Assembly: GCA_947498125.1 (NCBI GenBank)
Contig: CANMJH010000001.1
Location: forward strand, 1,178,001-1,242,000
Origin: an uncultured Nioella sp.
Lineage (GTDB): Bacteria; Pseudomonadota; Alphaproteobacteria; Rhodobacterales; Rhodobacteraceae
DNA: 64,000 nucleotides
Direction of reading: 5' to 3'
Of this stretch, positions 9,413 to 18,219 are shown piece after piece; the first letter of the stretch is position 1, and every line of letters begins with the position of its first letter. The position numbers and the translations under genes were made by a program. The notes under the pieces are model-generated. The model saw only the letters and a program-made list of their open reading frames with translations. It had not been told where the DNA came from and made no database searches.

Positions 9413-9454
9413 AAAACTCGTTCCCGAGTTTTGGAAAATCCATTTAGGGATTTT
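9413..9454. repeat. Double-hairpin repeat, copy 1
   Basis: There are two adjacent stem-loops. The first pairs AAAACTCG (9413-9420) with CGAGTTTT (9425-9432) over the loop TTCC. The second pairs AAAATCC (9435-9441) with GGATTTT (9448-9454) over ATTTAG. The stems are A/T-flanked on both strands, so each reads as a terminator in both directions, which suits its place between two convergent genes. A second copy with the same architecture lies at 13263-13304. Confidence 0.8.
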
Positions 9455-9484
9455 CGTTTCCGGCAAGACAAGGCGCAGCGGGTC

Positions 9485-10816
9485 TTAAGGCCTCAGCGCA
9501 TGGGCCAAACGCCTTTGATGCTCAAGCACCACGGGTAAATCCAAACTGGCAATCTGGCTGTCTTTTACAATCTGGCGCCCTTCGACAAATAGATCCCTGA
9601 CCTTTTGTGGCCCTGCCAGCAAAAGCGCTGCCGGATCCCAGCTGCCCGCCGCTTCGACGCCCGCCAAATCCCAAACTGCTAGATCTGCGCGTTTGCCAAC
9701 CGCGATTTGCCCGCAATCGTTTCGCCCCAATACTTCCGCCCCGCCGCGGGTCGCGATCCACAATGCTTCACGCGCGCTCATCGCGTCAGCTCCGCGCGTG
9801 ACGCGCTGCAACAACATCGCCTGACGCGCCTCTGCGACCAGATTCCCAATATCATTGGACGCTGACCCATCAACACCAAGACCTACCGGCACTCCGGCAT
9901 CCCGCATCGCCCGAACGGGTGCAATGCCTGATCCAAGTCGGCAATTGGAACAAGGGCAATGCGCAACGCCCGTCTGACTGCCAGAAAAAAGCGCGATCTC
10001 TTTTCCGTCCAGCTTCACACAATGTGCATGCCAGACATCATTGCCAGTCCAGCCCAGATCTTCGGCATATTGTCCCGGACGGCAGCCGAATTTCTCAAGA
10101 CTATAGGCAATATCCTCGTCATTTTCAGCCAGATGAGTATGAAGCATGACGCCTTTATCGCGCGCCAAAATGGCAGCATCGCGCATAAGATTGCGGCTGA
10201 CAGAAAAGGGAGAGCACGGCGCAATGCCAACCCGGCACATCGATCCTTCAGCCGGGTCATGAAAAGCATCAATGACGCGAATACAGTCTTCTAAAATCGA
10301 GGCTTCTGCCTCGACAAGGCTGTCCGGAGGCAAACCGCCATCGCTTTCGCCTATAGACATTGCGCCGCGTGTGGGATGAAAACGCATCCCGATTTCGGCG
10401 GCTGCATCGATGGTGTCATCCAGCCGCGCGCCGTTGGGATAAAGATAAAGGTGATCCGAGGTCAGCGTGCAACCTGACAATGCCAGTTCCGCCAAACCGG
10501 TCAGTGCAGAAACCCGCATCTCTTCCGGCCCAAACTGCGCCCAAATCGGATAGAGCGTTTGCAACCACCCAAAGAGCAGGGCATCCTGCGCACCCGGCAC
10601 CGCCCGGGTCAGCGTTTGATAAAGGTGGTGATGCGTGTTCACGAGGCCCGGTGTCACAAGACATCCCGAAGCGCTAACCACATCGCCGCCGCTCAAATCC
10701 GCCCCGATTTCGGCAATTACCCCGCCACGAATGCGAATATCCTGACCAGAAAGTTCACGGCTATGGTCATCCATCGTCAGGATGAAAGTCGCATTTTTAA
10801 GAATAATATCCGTCAT
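9485..10816 (-). CDS. 8-oxoguanine deaminase
   Basis: The 443-residue amidohydrolase belongs to the 8-oxoguanine deaminase branch, which converts 8-oxoguanine to urate and removes oxidised purine bases. Supporting motifs are NTHHHLYQTLTRAVPGAQ, LFGWLQTLYPIWA, HTHLAEN, WHAHCVKLD, GVAHCPCSNCRLGSG and GVDGSASND, covering the metal ligands and the substrate loop of that family. It is convergent with guanine deaminase; the two share the amidohydrolase fold but belong to different subfamilies. An upstream 70-bp gap separates it from the hisN-like gene on the same strand. Confidence 0.88.
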   Translation of the reverse strand: MTDIILKNATFILTMDDHSRELSGQDIRIRGGVIAEIGADLSGGDVVSASGCLVTPGLVNTHHHLYQTLTRAVPGAQDALLFGWLQTLYPIWAQFGPEEMRVSALTGLAELALSGCTLTSDHLYLYPNGARLDDTIDAAAEIGMRFHPTRGAMSIGESDGGLPPDSLVEAEASILEDCIRVIDAFHDPAEGSMCRVGIAPCSPFSVSRNLMRDAAILARDKGVMLHTHLAENDEDIAYSLEKFGCRPGQYAEDLGWTGNDVWHAHCVKLDGKEIALFSGSQTGVAHCPCSNCRLGSGIAPVRAMRDAGVPVGLGVDGSASNDIGNLVAEARQAMLLQRVTRGADAMSAREALWIATRGGAEVLGRNDCGQIAVGKRADLAVWDLAGVEAAGSWDPAALLLAGPQKVRDLFVEGRQIVKDSQIASLDLPVVLEHQRRLAHALRP

Positions 10817-10887
10817 GCCTGCCTCATTACACGGCCCGCCAAAAGACGCGCTCCTTGGCGCAGTCTAGGCCCGGGGCGCAGGCCCAC

Positions 10888-11709
10888 TCAAGCTAGCTCA
10901 TCCTGAAGCAGTTTCAGGGCAGCGGCATGTAATGCCCGGCTGCTGGCGGCCAATGCGCGCCCGCCCTCATGGGCAGGCCCGCCCTGCCAATTAGTAATGA
11001 CGCCGCCGGCCGCTTCTATCACGGCAATGGGCGCCGCAATATCATAGGCGTTCAAGCCCGCCTCGATGACCAAATCAATCTGACCAGCTGCCAAAAGCGC
11101 ATAGGCGTAGCAATCCGTTCCATAGCGGGTCAGTCGCACCTTATCGCGCACGCGATCAAAGGCACGGCGTTCAATGTTGCTGCCCACTTCTGGAAAGGTT
11201 GTAAAAAGCGTTGCACCAGATAGGTCCCCGGCGCCGCGCACCCCAAGTGGCGCATCCCCTTGCGGGCCGTACATATCCGACCGTCCAAACCCGCCAAAAA
11301 ACCGTTCGCCAACATAGGGTTGGTCAATGATGCCAAAGATCGGGCCATCGGCGTCTTGCAGGGCGATCAGGACGCCCCATGTTGGGGTGCCAGAAATAAA
11401 CCCACGTGTTCCATCGATCGGATCGAGCACCCATGTCAAACCTGACGACCCGTCCTTGGTTCCAAATTCCTCGCCCAAAATACCATCGTCCGGCCGCCGC
11501 TCGGCAAGAATCATCCGCATGGCTTCTTCGGCGGCACGATCTGCAATGGTCACTGGGTCAAACCCGCCCGCCTCTTTGTTTTCCGCCGTCAAATGGCGGG
11601 CCCGAAAATGCGGTAAGATCGCCGTACGGGCGGCATCTGCCATTGCCTCTGCAACGGCGATCAACTCGCTTTTTTCGGCTTCAGACAATGTCGTGCGGGT
11701 CACAGTCAT
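10888..11709 (-). CDS. hisN: Inositol-monophosphatase family phosphatase, HisN-type histidinol-phosphatase
   Basis: The 273-residue protein is an IMPase-superfamily Mg2+-dependent phosphatase. Metal and catalytic motifs are visible: GEEFGT, DPIDGTRGF and the C-terminal AYDIAAPIAVIEAAGG. The segments FDPVTIADRAAEEAMR and PTWGVLIAL agree with the HisN-type histidinol-phosphate phosphatases, which perform the penultimate step of histidine synthesis. Other IMPase substrates cannot be excluded. It lies downstream of an HTH regulator on the same strand, not with other his genes. Confidence 0.78.
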   Translation of the reverse strand: MTVTRTTLSEAEKSELIAVAEAMADAARTAILPHFRARHLTAENKEAGGFDPVTIADRAAEEAMRMILAERRPDDGILGEEFGTKDGSSGLTWVLDPIDGTRGFISGTPTWGVLIALQDADGPIFGIIDQPYVGERFFGGFGRSDMYGPQGDAPLGVRGAGDLSGATLFTTFPEVGSNIERRAFDRVRDKVRLTRYGTDCYAYALLAAGQIDLVIEAGLNAYDIAAPIAVIEAAGGVITNWQGGPAHEGGRALAASSRALHAAALKLLQDELA

Positions 11710-11766
11710 TTCAGGGGACCTTCTTCAAGAACTCCCCATTCGAGTGACACGCCAGCGCAGGCAGGG

Positions 11767-12123
11767 TCAAGCGGCGTTCGACAATACCCGCGCCAGCTCA
11801 AATAGCTGGCGGCGTTGATCCTCGGGGATGGCGTAATAGGTTTTCACCAGTTCCAGCGCTTCTTTATCGGCCAAAAGCCCGGTTGCACCGCCCGCATCTG
11901 CGCCATCCTCAAGCCCATCGAAGAACGACGCGACAGGGGTATCAAGCGCAGCCGCTATATCCCAAAGCCGCGAGGCGCTGATCCGGTTCATGCCGGTTTC
12001 ATATTTCTGAATTTGTTGGAATTTGATCCCAACCTTCTCAGCAAGCTGTTGCTGTGTCATGCCCACAAGCCAACGTCGCTGGCGCACACGCATGCCAACA
12101 TGAATATCAACCGGATGTTTCAT
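11767..12123 (-). CDS. XRE-family HTH transcriptional regulator (PraR-like)
   Basis: From the ATG at 12123 (AGGGAG upstream) the protein has 118 residues. It begins MKHPVDIHVGMRVRQRRW and carries a classic XRE helix-turn-helix (LVGMTQQQLAEKVGIKFQQI, then KYETGMNRISASRLWDI). This strongly conserved N-terminus defines an alphaproteobacterial regulator family that includes PraR of rhizobia. The C-terminus is a short helical segment, perhaps for dimerisation. The gene is upstream of hisN on the same strand, with a gap of about 57 bp. Its targets are unknown. Confidence 0.88.
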   Translation of the reverse strand: MKHPVDIHVGMRVRQRRWLVGMTQQQLAEKVGIKFQQIQKYETGMNRISASRLWDIAAALDTPVASFFDGLEDGADAGGATGLLADKEALELVKTYYAIPEDQRRQLFELARVLSNAA

Positions 12124-12288
12124 CGCCATCTCCCTTTGCACAAACGCTGTGTCGTGCTTGGCCCTTGCTCAAAACTCTAATGCCGCAGCGTCGGAAGTCA
12201 AAATGACCATTGAAGCCCAGCCTCAATGTGCTCAACTAGAACGCGTATCCCTTTTTGCAAGATGCAGATACTTAGAAAGGCCCATTTT

Positions 12289-13251
12289 ATGCGCGCGTTC
12301 CGCCTGACCAGCTTTGAAACAGCTCCAATGCTGGAAAACTTGGATAAACCAAGGCCGGGCCCCGGCGAGGCATTGGTAAAAATCGCGGCCTGCGGGCTGA
12401 ATTTCGCAGATCTTTTAATGATGTCCGGAAAATATCAGGACACGCCGAAACCGCCTTTCACTATGGGCCTGGAAATCGCTGGCACGGTTGAAGCCCTTGG
12501 CCCAAATACCGATGGCCCCGCCCCCGGCACGCGCGTTGCCGTTTTTGCCGGACAAGGCGGGCTAGCGGAATATGGCACGTTTTCGGCTGAGCGCTTGATC
12601 CCGATCCCCGATGAGATGCCTTTTGAACAAGCTGCTGGATTTCTGATTGCCTATGGCACGTCGCATTTGGCGCTTGGGCACAGGGCCCAGCTGCGCTCTG
12701 GCGAACGTTTGCTTGTGCTTGGCGCAGCCGGTGGCGTGGGCCTGACAGCGGTTGAAACTGGCGCAAAAATGGGGGCCGAGGTTATCGCCTGCGCAAGAGG
12801 CCCGGAAAAGTTAAAGGTCGCAGAGCAAGCGGGCGCAATACATCTAATTGATAGTGACACGACAGACATCCGAGAGGCGGTGCGCGCCCTTGGCGGCGCG
12901 GATGTGGTCTATGACGCGGTAGGCGGCGATCAGTTTAAGGCGGCCATGCGGGCCACAAACCCAGGCGGGCGGCTCATTCCAATTGGTTTTGCCAGTGGCG
13001 AGGTGCCGCAAATTCCTGCCAATATCCTACTGGTCAAAAATCTTTCTGTGATTGGCCTCTATTGGGGCGGATACCTGAAATTCGCGCCCGAAATCCTAAC
13101 GCAAAGCCTGACGGAACTGTTCGACCTATACCGCGCGGGCGGCCTTCATCCCCATATTGGAGCCAGATTTACGCTTGAGGACGCTGACAAGGCTTTGGAC
13201 TTACTCAAAGCGCGAAAATCAACCGGCAAGGTTGTCGTGACGCTCAACTAA
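12289..13251 (+). CDS. NADPH:quinone oxidoreductase-like medium-chain dehydrogenase
   Basis: The ATG at 12289 follows AAAGG at good spacing and gives 320 residues. The protein is a zinc-independent quinone-oxidoreductase-type MDR. The N-terminal catalytic domain contains PGPGEALVKIAACGLNFADL, and the Rossmann domain contains LGAAGGVGLTAVETGAKMGA. Near the end, LKARKSTGKVVV is the family terminus. Such enzymes reduce quinones or conjugated carbonyls with NADPH. It is divergent from the HTH regulator and convergent with a LysR gene. The substrate is unknown. Confidence 0.88.
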   Translation: MRAFRLTSFETAPMLENLDKPRPGPGEALVKIAACGLNFADLLMMSGKYQDTPKPPFTMGLEIAGTVEALGPNTDGPAPGTRVAVFAGQGGLAEYGTFSAERLIPIPDEMPFEQAAGFLIAYGTSHLALGHRAQLRSGERLLVLGAAGGVGLTAVETGAKMGAEVIACARGPEKLKVAEQAGAIHLIDSDTTDIREAVRALGGADVVYDAVGGDQFKAAMRATNPGGRLIPIGFASGEVPQIPANILLVKNLSVIGLYWGGYLKFAPEILTQSLTELFDLYRAGGLHPHIGARFTLEDADKALDLLKARKSTGKVVVTLN

Positions 13252-13262
13252 GCCACCGCAGG

Positions 13263-13304
13263 AAAACTCATGAATGAGTTTTTCAAAATCCATTAAGGGA
13301 TTTT
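13263..13304. repeat. Double-hairpin repeat, copy 2
   Basis: The architecture matches 9413-9454. The first stem pairs AAAACTCA (13263-13270) with TGAGTTTT (13275-13282) over TGAA. The second pairs AAAATCC (13285-13291) with GGATTTT (13298-13304) over ATTAAG. Relative to copy 1, the loop-closing pair of stem 1 changes from G-C to A-T, so pairing is kept while sequence changes. It again lies between convergent genes. Confidence 0.8.
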
Positions 13305-13323
13305 GGCCCCCTCACCTTCCAGA

Positions 13324-14217
13324 TCAACTCGCGGCCCGCTGTGCATTGGCTTGTATTTGCGGTGCGCCAAGCGCGCGGAAGGCCTGGCGAACCATTTCCG
13401 CAAGCGCGCGTTCGGGTTCGCTGCGGGCCATGTCCCCGCCATACATATTGATACGGATCAAGGGCAGTTCAGGCAAAACGCCATGATGGGAAATCCGTTC
13501 GACATAGGGCGGCTCATGCCCGTCAATGCAGGCATGTACGGCCAAATCCGCACTGATCGTTGCTTCGACTGTACGGGTATTGTCACTTTCGACGGCCATG
13601 ACCCAATCAATTCCCTGTGCATCTAGGGCGGCCTGAACGGGTTTGCGGAAAATACAGTCATTCTCAAACGCGAGCCGTAAGGGGCGCTGCTTCCACATCC
13701 CGCCATTTTCAGCGCCGATCCACACCAATGGCCGATGCAACAAAGTTTCACCGCCAATGTCGCATTCCGCCTCGGTGGCCAGAGCCAAATTCAACTCGCC
13801 CCGCGCGATCATGCGCCGCACGCGGGCTGTGTAGGAACTGACAAGATGAACATTCATCCGCGGAAAGGCTGCATTGAATTTCTGGAGAACCGCAGGGATG
13901 GCCGGATACATGATGTCATGCGGCACGCCCAAGATTAGCTCACCTTCATATTCCGTTGAGGTCAGGCGCGATAACGCTTCATCATTCAGATCCAGCATTT
14001 TGCGCGCATAGCTGAGCATTTGCTCGCCATGTTTGGTCAGCGCCAATTTGCGCGCGGATCGATCAAAGAGCGAGACATCGATACTTTCCTCAAGGCGCTT
14101 CAACTGCATCGAAACGGCCGACTGGGTCAGATTGAGATACCCCGCGGCCTTGGTCACACCGCCCGCATCAGCGACCGTTACAAAAGCCCTCAGGGCCGTC
14201 ATGTCCAGATTTCTCAT
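13324..14217 (-). CDS. LysR family transcriptional regulator
   Basis: I chose ATG at 14217 (297 residues); the upstream bases AAAGGGTGATGAT provide a ribosome site, and the ATG 36 bases further upstream lacks one. The N-terminal winged helix is typical (LDMTALRAFVTVADAGGVTK, then LNLTQSAVSMQLKRLEE). A periplasmic-binding-protein-like effector domain follows (about 90-290; GELILGVPHDIMYPAIPAVL). It is divergent from the small DUF1127 gene at 14341, a possible target. The ligand is unknown. Confidence 0.9.
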   Translation of the reverse strand: MRNLDMTALRAFVTVADAGGVTKAAGYLNLTQSAVSMQLKRLEESIDVSLFDRSARKLALTKHGEQMLSYARKMLDLNDEALSRLTSTEYEGELILGVPHDIMYPAIPAVLQKFNAAFPRMNVHLVSSYTARVRRMIARGELNLALATEAECDIGGETLLHRPLVWIGAENGGMWKQRPLRLAFENDCIFRKPVQAALDAQGIDWVMAVESDNTRTVEATISADLAVHACIDGHEPPYVERISHHGVLPELPLIRINMYGGDMARSEPERALAEMVRQAFRALGAPQIQANAQRAAS

Positions 14218-14340
14218 ATCATCACCCTTTGGAATGGTAATCTTCAAAAACATTCATTTTCATAATCAGGCATTCTCCCCTAAATATCAAGCATCGAAAT
14301 ACGAAACCGAATACACATCACAATCAGGAAAGTGAGCATC

Positions 14341-14553
14341 ATGACCTCTCTCGTTATTTCCCGCCACTTTGCCCATTCGCGCCGTCTGGGCATGTTCGCC
14401 GTAATCTCCGCAGCTTTCGCCACCTGGCGTCAGCGCCGCGCCCTTGCCCGCCTTGATGGCACCGCGCTCAATGATTTGGGCCTCAGCGCCGCTGAAGTCG
14501 CCGCCGAAATCGCCCGCCCAATTTGGGATGTGCCGCAAAACTGGCGCAGCTAA
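14341..14553 (+). CDS. DUF1127 domain-containing small protein
   Basis: This 70-residue basic protein contains the DUF1127 signature near its C-terminus: ALARLDGTALNDLGLSAAEV. DUF1127 proteins in alphaproteobacteria are short, Arg-rich, and linked to stress responses and RNA or phosphate homeostasis. ATG at 14341 is preferred because AGGAAAG lies about nine bases upstream; an in-frame GTG at 14332 is possible. The gene is divergent from the LysR regulator, an arrangement suggesting regulation from the shared 120-bp intergenic region. Confidence 0.85.
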   Translation: MTSLVISRHFAHSRRLGMFAVISAAFATWRQRRALARLDGTALNDLGLSAAEVAAEIARPIWDVPQNWRS

Positions 14554-14686
14554 CCGCATTTGAGCAACTTAGACGCATCTCTTCCTGTCTTCGTGCTTGA
14601 AAAAACGCCCCGCTGGCCCGATATTCTAGGGCAAGGCGGGGCGTTTTGCGTTTCCGCTACATGACTTATTCCTTTTGGAGGTATTG

Positions 14687-15469
14687 ATGGCAGAATTTGA
14701 CACGATCCGCTCGGGCGCTGTAGGCGCACGCTCAGCCGAGATCGACGCAGGGCTGCGCGCCCATATGAACAAAGTCTATGCGACCATGTCGATTGGTCTG
14801 TTGATCACGGCATTAGGAGCGTGGGCAATTTCCGGTTTGACCGTGACCGCCGACCCGGCTGGCACAACTTATATGCTGCGCGAAGGCATGTACCTTACTG
14901 GTTTGGGTGAAGCACTGTATGTTTCGCCGTTGCGTTGGGTTGTAATGTTCGCGCCTCTTGGCTTCCTCCTGCTTGGCTGGGGCGCAATCATGAGCCGCGG
15001 CACCGCTGCAATGGCGCAGGTCGGCTTTTTCATCTTTGCGGCCGTTATGGGCGTATCGATGAGTTCGATCTTCCTGATCTACACGCCATATTCGATCACG
15101 CAGACCTTCTTGGTGACCGCAATCGCCTTTGCGGGACTCAGCATCTTTGGCTACACGACCAAACGCAATCTTAGCGGCATGGGCACCTTCCTGATGATGG
15201 GTGTGATTGGCCTGATCGTTGCGATGATCATCAACATCTTCCTGCAGTCCCCTGCAATGATGTTCGCGATCTCGGGTCTGGGCGTTCTGATCTTTGCGGG
15301 CCTGACGGCCTTCTACACGCAAGACATCAAGAACACCTATATTGCTATGGCATCACATGGCGATCAGGAATGGCTGGAAAAGGCCGCCATCGATGGCGCG
15401 CTGAGCCTCTATATCAGCTTCCTGAACATGTTCCAGTTCCTGCTGATGTTTATGGGCCAGCAAGAATAA
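14687..15469 (+). CDS. Bax inhibitor-1/YccA family membrane protein
   Basis: The ATG at 14687 follows TTTGGAGG and gives 260 residues. Seven hydrophobic segments span the protein, and the BI-1 pattern is clear: LRAHMNKVYATMSIGLLITA at the start, VMGVSMSSIFLIYT and AGLSIFGYTTKRNLSGMG in the middle, and GLTAFYTQDIKNTY with LSLYISFLNMFQFLL at the end. Family members are inner-membrane proteins that modulate FtsH-type proteolysis or act as pH-sensitive Ca2+ leak channels. It is monocistronic, bounded by a strong terminator. Confidence 0.92.
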   Translation: MAEFDTIRSGAVGARSAEIDAGLRAHMNKVYATMSIGLLITALGAWAISGLTVTADPAGTTYMLREGMYLTGLGEALYVSPLRWVVMFAPLGFLLLGWGAIMSRGTAAMAQVGFFIFAAVMGVSMSSIFLIYTPYSITQTFLVTAIAFAGLSIFGYTTKRNLSGMGTFLMMGVIGLIVAMIINIFLQSPAMMFAISGLGVLIFAGLTAFYTQDIKNTYIAMASHGDQEWLEKAAIDGALSLYISFLNMFQFLLMFMGQQE

Positions 15470-15490
15470 CAGCACAAATTGTTACGAAAA

Positions 15491-15519
15491 GGCCGGGGGT
15501 TTTCCCCGGCCTTTTTTTT
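15491..15519 (+). terminator. Rho-independent terminator after the BI-1 gene
   Basis: GGCCGGGG (15491-15498) pairs with CCCCGGCC (15504-15511) over a five-base loop and is followed by eight T residues. It starts 21 bases after the stop codon. Confidence 0.93.
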
Positions 15520-15555
15520 CGGCCCTACCGCCACACACAGATATGCACGCAAAGA

Positions 15556-15590
15556 AAAAGGGCCGCAGCTTTCTCAAGCGCGGCCCTTTT
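15556..15590 (-). terminator. Rho-independent terminator of rpmG
   Basis: An 11-bp perfect stem, AAAAGGGCCGC (15556-15566) with GCGGCCCTTTT (15580-15590), lies just past the reverse-strand rpmG stop. The stem's own A/T ends give the U-tract on the reverse strand. Confidence 0.85.
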
Positions 15591-15612
15591 CTTAAATCCA
15601 GTCCAGCAGATC

Positions 15613-15780
15613 TTATTTGATCTTGCCTTCCTTATATTCCACGTGCTTGCGCACAACGGGATCATATTTCTTCACGACCATTTTTTCGGTCATGGTACGA
15701 GCGTTTTTCTTAGTTACGTAGAAATGCCCGGTATCCGCGGTGGAATTCAGGCGGATCTTGATTGTGGTCGGCTTCGCCAT
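15613..15780 (-). CDS. rpmG: 50S ribosomal protein L33
   Basis: From ATG at 15780 this gives 55 residues starting [20 protein letters not shown] and ending in [16 protein letters not shown], the standard bacterial L33. A longer reading frame to 15822 exists, but the family length and conserved MAKPT start settle the shorter form. The zinc-binding Cys pairs of some L33 proteins are absent, so this is the Cys-free (C-) form. The gene is monocistronic with its own terminator. Confidence 0.95.
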   Translation of the reverse strand: MAKPTTIKIRLNSTADTGHFYVTKKNARTMTEKMVVKKYDPVVRKHVEYKEGKIK

Positions 15781-15865
15781 GTCAAACTCCGTTAACGGTG
15801 CGGGGGGAACACCCCCTCGCAAAATCTCTGATTTAGCCGGTCTTTTACCTTGGACAGGCTGAGTG

Positions 15866-17125
15866 TCAACCGAAAAGCCCGATCCACCCCATGCTGATAA
15901 GGGCCAAAACCGGCAAAACCAGCATCAAATCCCATTTGCGCCATAAAATCAGTGCTGCAGCCAAAAGCGACAAGCAAAAGGCCACCGGATCAAAGCTGCT
16001 GAGGATGGGCACCGCAAGGCGGGCCGGTCCAAATGCGGCCGTCTCGACTGCGCCAAAGAGCACATGCAGGGCAAACCAGAGCGACAGGTTGAGAATCACA
16101 CCCACAACCGCCGCCGTGATCCCGGACAGGGCCCCAGATAGTCGCGATTGCCCGGCAATCCATTCGACATAAGGCGCGCCTGCAAATATCCATAGGAAAC
16201 AAGGAACGAAGGTGGCCCAGAGCGTCACAAGACCTGCCGCCAGTGCAAGCCCGACCCCGCCCTGCAGCGCGCCGGTGAGAACACCCACAAACTCGGTCAC
16301 CAAGATCAGCGGCCCCGGCGTCGTCTCTGCAAGGCCAAGCGCATCCATCATCTGCGCGGTTGTCAGCCAGCCTTGGGTGCCGACAACCTCTTGCACCATA
16401 TAGGCCAGAACCGCGTAGGCCCCGCCAAACGTCACAACGGCCAGTTTCGCAAAGAAAAGCCCAAGCTGCGTTAACAACCCGTCTGGCGCCACAGACCACA
16501 AAATCAAAAGCGGCAGCAGCCAAATCGCCAGCCAGACGGCAATGGTCGACAGGGTCTGACCAGCCTTCAGACCAGGCGCCGGGATCTCTTCTGTGTCCTT
16601 TGGCAAAAAGGCCGCGCCAAGCAGTCCTGCCGCCAGAATGATCAGGGGAAAGGGCAAGTTAAAGCAAAAGATCCCCAGAAAAGATGCCAAGGCAATGGCA
16701 TATCCTGCCCAGTTCACCAGCGCCTTTTTCGAGACCTTCAAAAGCGCCTGCAGGACGATGACAATGACAGCGGCCTTGATGCCAAGAAAGAAGGCCGCCC
16801 CAAGCGGGACTTGCCCGAAAGCGGCATAAAGAAGCGCAAGCGCTAGGATCACAAAGGCGCCCGGCAGGACGAAGAGCAAACCCGCCAACAGACCCCCGCG
16901 CACCCCTGCAATGCGCCAGCCGGAATATGTGGCTAGCTGCATCGCCTCTGGTCCCGGCAACAACATGCAAAAGCTGAGCGCCGACAGGTATTGTTTTTCC
17001 GTCAGCCAAGGCCGCGCCTCGACCAATTCGCGATGCATCAGCGCAATCTGCGCTGCAGGCCCGCCAAACGACAGCAGTCCGATGCGTCCAAAGACGCGGA
17101 TGAGGTCAGTCCAAGTAACCTGCAT
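15866..17125 (-). CDS. chrA: Chromate efflux transporter (CHR family, long form)
   Basis: The 419-residue protein from ATG at 17125 has two homologous halves of the CHR family. Half one has [20 protein letters not shown] and [16 protein letters not shown]; half two has [19 protein letters not shown] and [17 protein letters not shown]. ChrA proteins expel chromate from the cytoplasm using the proton gradient. The start lies one base after the stop of the ChrB-like gene, with GAGGGG inside that gene's end, so the two are co-transcribed. Longer upstream starts would run into the ChrB-like gene. Confidence 0.9.
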   Translation of the reverse strand: MQVTWTDLIRVFGRIGLLSFGGPAAQIALMHRELVEARPWLTEKQYLSALSFCMLLPGPEAMQLATYSGWRIAGVRGGLLAGLLFVLPGAFVILALALLYAAFGQVPLGAAFFLGIKAAVIVIVLQALLKVSKKALVNWAGYAIALASFLGIFCFNLPFPLIILAAGLLGAAFLPKDTEEIPAPGLKAGQTLSTIAVWLAIWLLPLLILWSVAPDGLLTQLGLFFAKLAVVTFGGAYAVLAYMVQEVVGTQGWLTTAQMMDALGLAETTPGPLILVTEFVGVLTGALQGGVGLALAAGLVTLWATFVPCFLWIFAGAPYVEWIAGQSRLSGALSGITAAVVGVILNLSLWFALHVLFGAVETAAFGPARLAVPILSSFDPVAFCLSLLAAALILWRKWDLMLVLPVLALISMGWIGLFG

Positions 17126-17126
17126 T

Positions 17127-17942
17127 CTACGCCCCTCGCCCATCGCTAAGACTGTCATGGGTTTCTTGAACGCCGTCGCGGGCCCACCGGTAGAGCGCGT
17201 CGTAAAGCGGCAGAGCGGCCTCGAGTTGTTGGGTGTCATCGCGGTACATGCGCGAAAAACCAACACTGGCCGCCAAAAGACCTGCAGCTTGCGGGGAGGC
17301 ATCGGGCATCCCGGTATCTGCTGCTCGGATCACATCGGCCAATCGGGCCAAAGGGCCGGTATTGAGGCCAAAGACCTCAAGCATCCGGTCAAAACTGCAG
17401 CCCGCACCGTGATGGGACAGATCTACGCCATCAACGTCAAATGGCACGGCGTCAAAGCGCTCGGCCACGGCGGTAACTTCGGCTGTTGGCACAAAAAGAA
17501 AGCGCGCGTCCCTGTCCAAAAACCGGCGGATCAACCAAGGGCAGGCGATCCGGTCGATCTTGGGCCGCGCCCGCGTGACCCAAAGCGTGCCGCCCGTGGC
17601 TATCCCCGGCCTTGCGGCAAGCGGGACCAACGGCAGACCTGCGGCGACCCACCCTTGCTGACCGCCCTCAAGCGCCTCAGCCGCGACCCCGTATGATCTG
17701 AGCAAGGCAACACCGCCCTGACTGATTTTCTTGCCCTTTTGGCAAATGAGGATCACCGATTGCCCTGCAAGTTCGGGAACCAAATCCGCCAAGTGTCGGT
17801 GATCTGCGCGCCGCGAACTTGGGATCAGGCGGGGATCAAGCTGGAAATCGTCGTCAAGGCAAAGGTCCAGCACAACGGGCGCATCGGGCAATCCGATCCG
17901 CCGCATTAAATGCTCTGGTGAAATTTGATTGAGGCCGGGCAT
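17127..17942 (-). CDS. Rhodanese / ChrB-C domain chromate resistance protein
   Basis: The 271-residue protein joins two domains. Residues about 5-110 form a rhodanese-like domain with the active-site loop ICQKGKKISQGG. Residues about 118-260 match the ChrB C-terminal domain (TRARPKIDRIACPWLIRRFL, HHGAGCSFDRML). ChrB proteins regulate or assist chromate resistance; here the usual N-terminal half is replaced by a rhodanese domain, hinting at a sulfurtransferase or thiol role. It is the first gene of the operon with chrA. Confidence 0.85.
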   Translation of the reverse strand: MPGLNQISPEHLMRRIGLPDAPVVLDLCLDDDFQLDPRLIPSSRRADHRHLADLVPELAGQSVILICQKGKKISQGGVALLRSYGVAAEALEGGQQGWVAAGLPLVPLAARPGIATGGTLWVTRARPKIDRIACPWLIRRFLDRDARFLFVPTAEVTAVAERFDAVPFDVDGVDLSHHGAGCSFDRMLEVFGLNTGPLARLADVIRAADTGMPDASPQAAGLLAASVGFSRMYRDDTQQLEAALPLYDALYRWARDGVQETHDSLSDGRGA

Positions 17943-18158
17943 GGGGCATCCTCCTTAAAGGTTAAGGTGCATTGGATGCCACGCATTCGGCCAAAGCCTC
18001 ACGGGGGAGCGTGGTCATAGCCCCCATGAAATCGCTTATGCGCCAGACCGGGGTTTTTGGTCAAGATCGTTGCGCTTATGGCTTGCGAGTTTCGCAGGCT
18101 CTGCCTGCGATGCGCCTTTATACACATCATAGCGGGCCGAATAAAAGAACACCCCAAA

Positions 18159-18178
18159 CGCGCCGCGATAGCGGCGCG
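18159..18178. other. GC-rich hairpin downstream of the RNase P RNA
   Basis: CGCGCCGC (18159-18166) and GCGGCGCG (18171-18178) form an 8-bp perfect stem over GATA, about 40 bases past the 3' end of rnpB on the reverse strand. It may help end rnpB transcription or protect its 3' end, but the strand continues TTTGGGG rather than a long U-tract. The rest of 17943-18219 shows only a short GCAGGC/GCCTGC inverted repeat and no gene. Confidence 0.5.
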
Positions 18179-18219
18179 CGGATCGGCGCCTAAGGCGACG
18201 AAACACAGGCAGGTTAATT

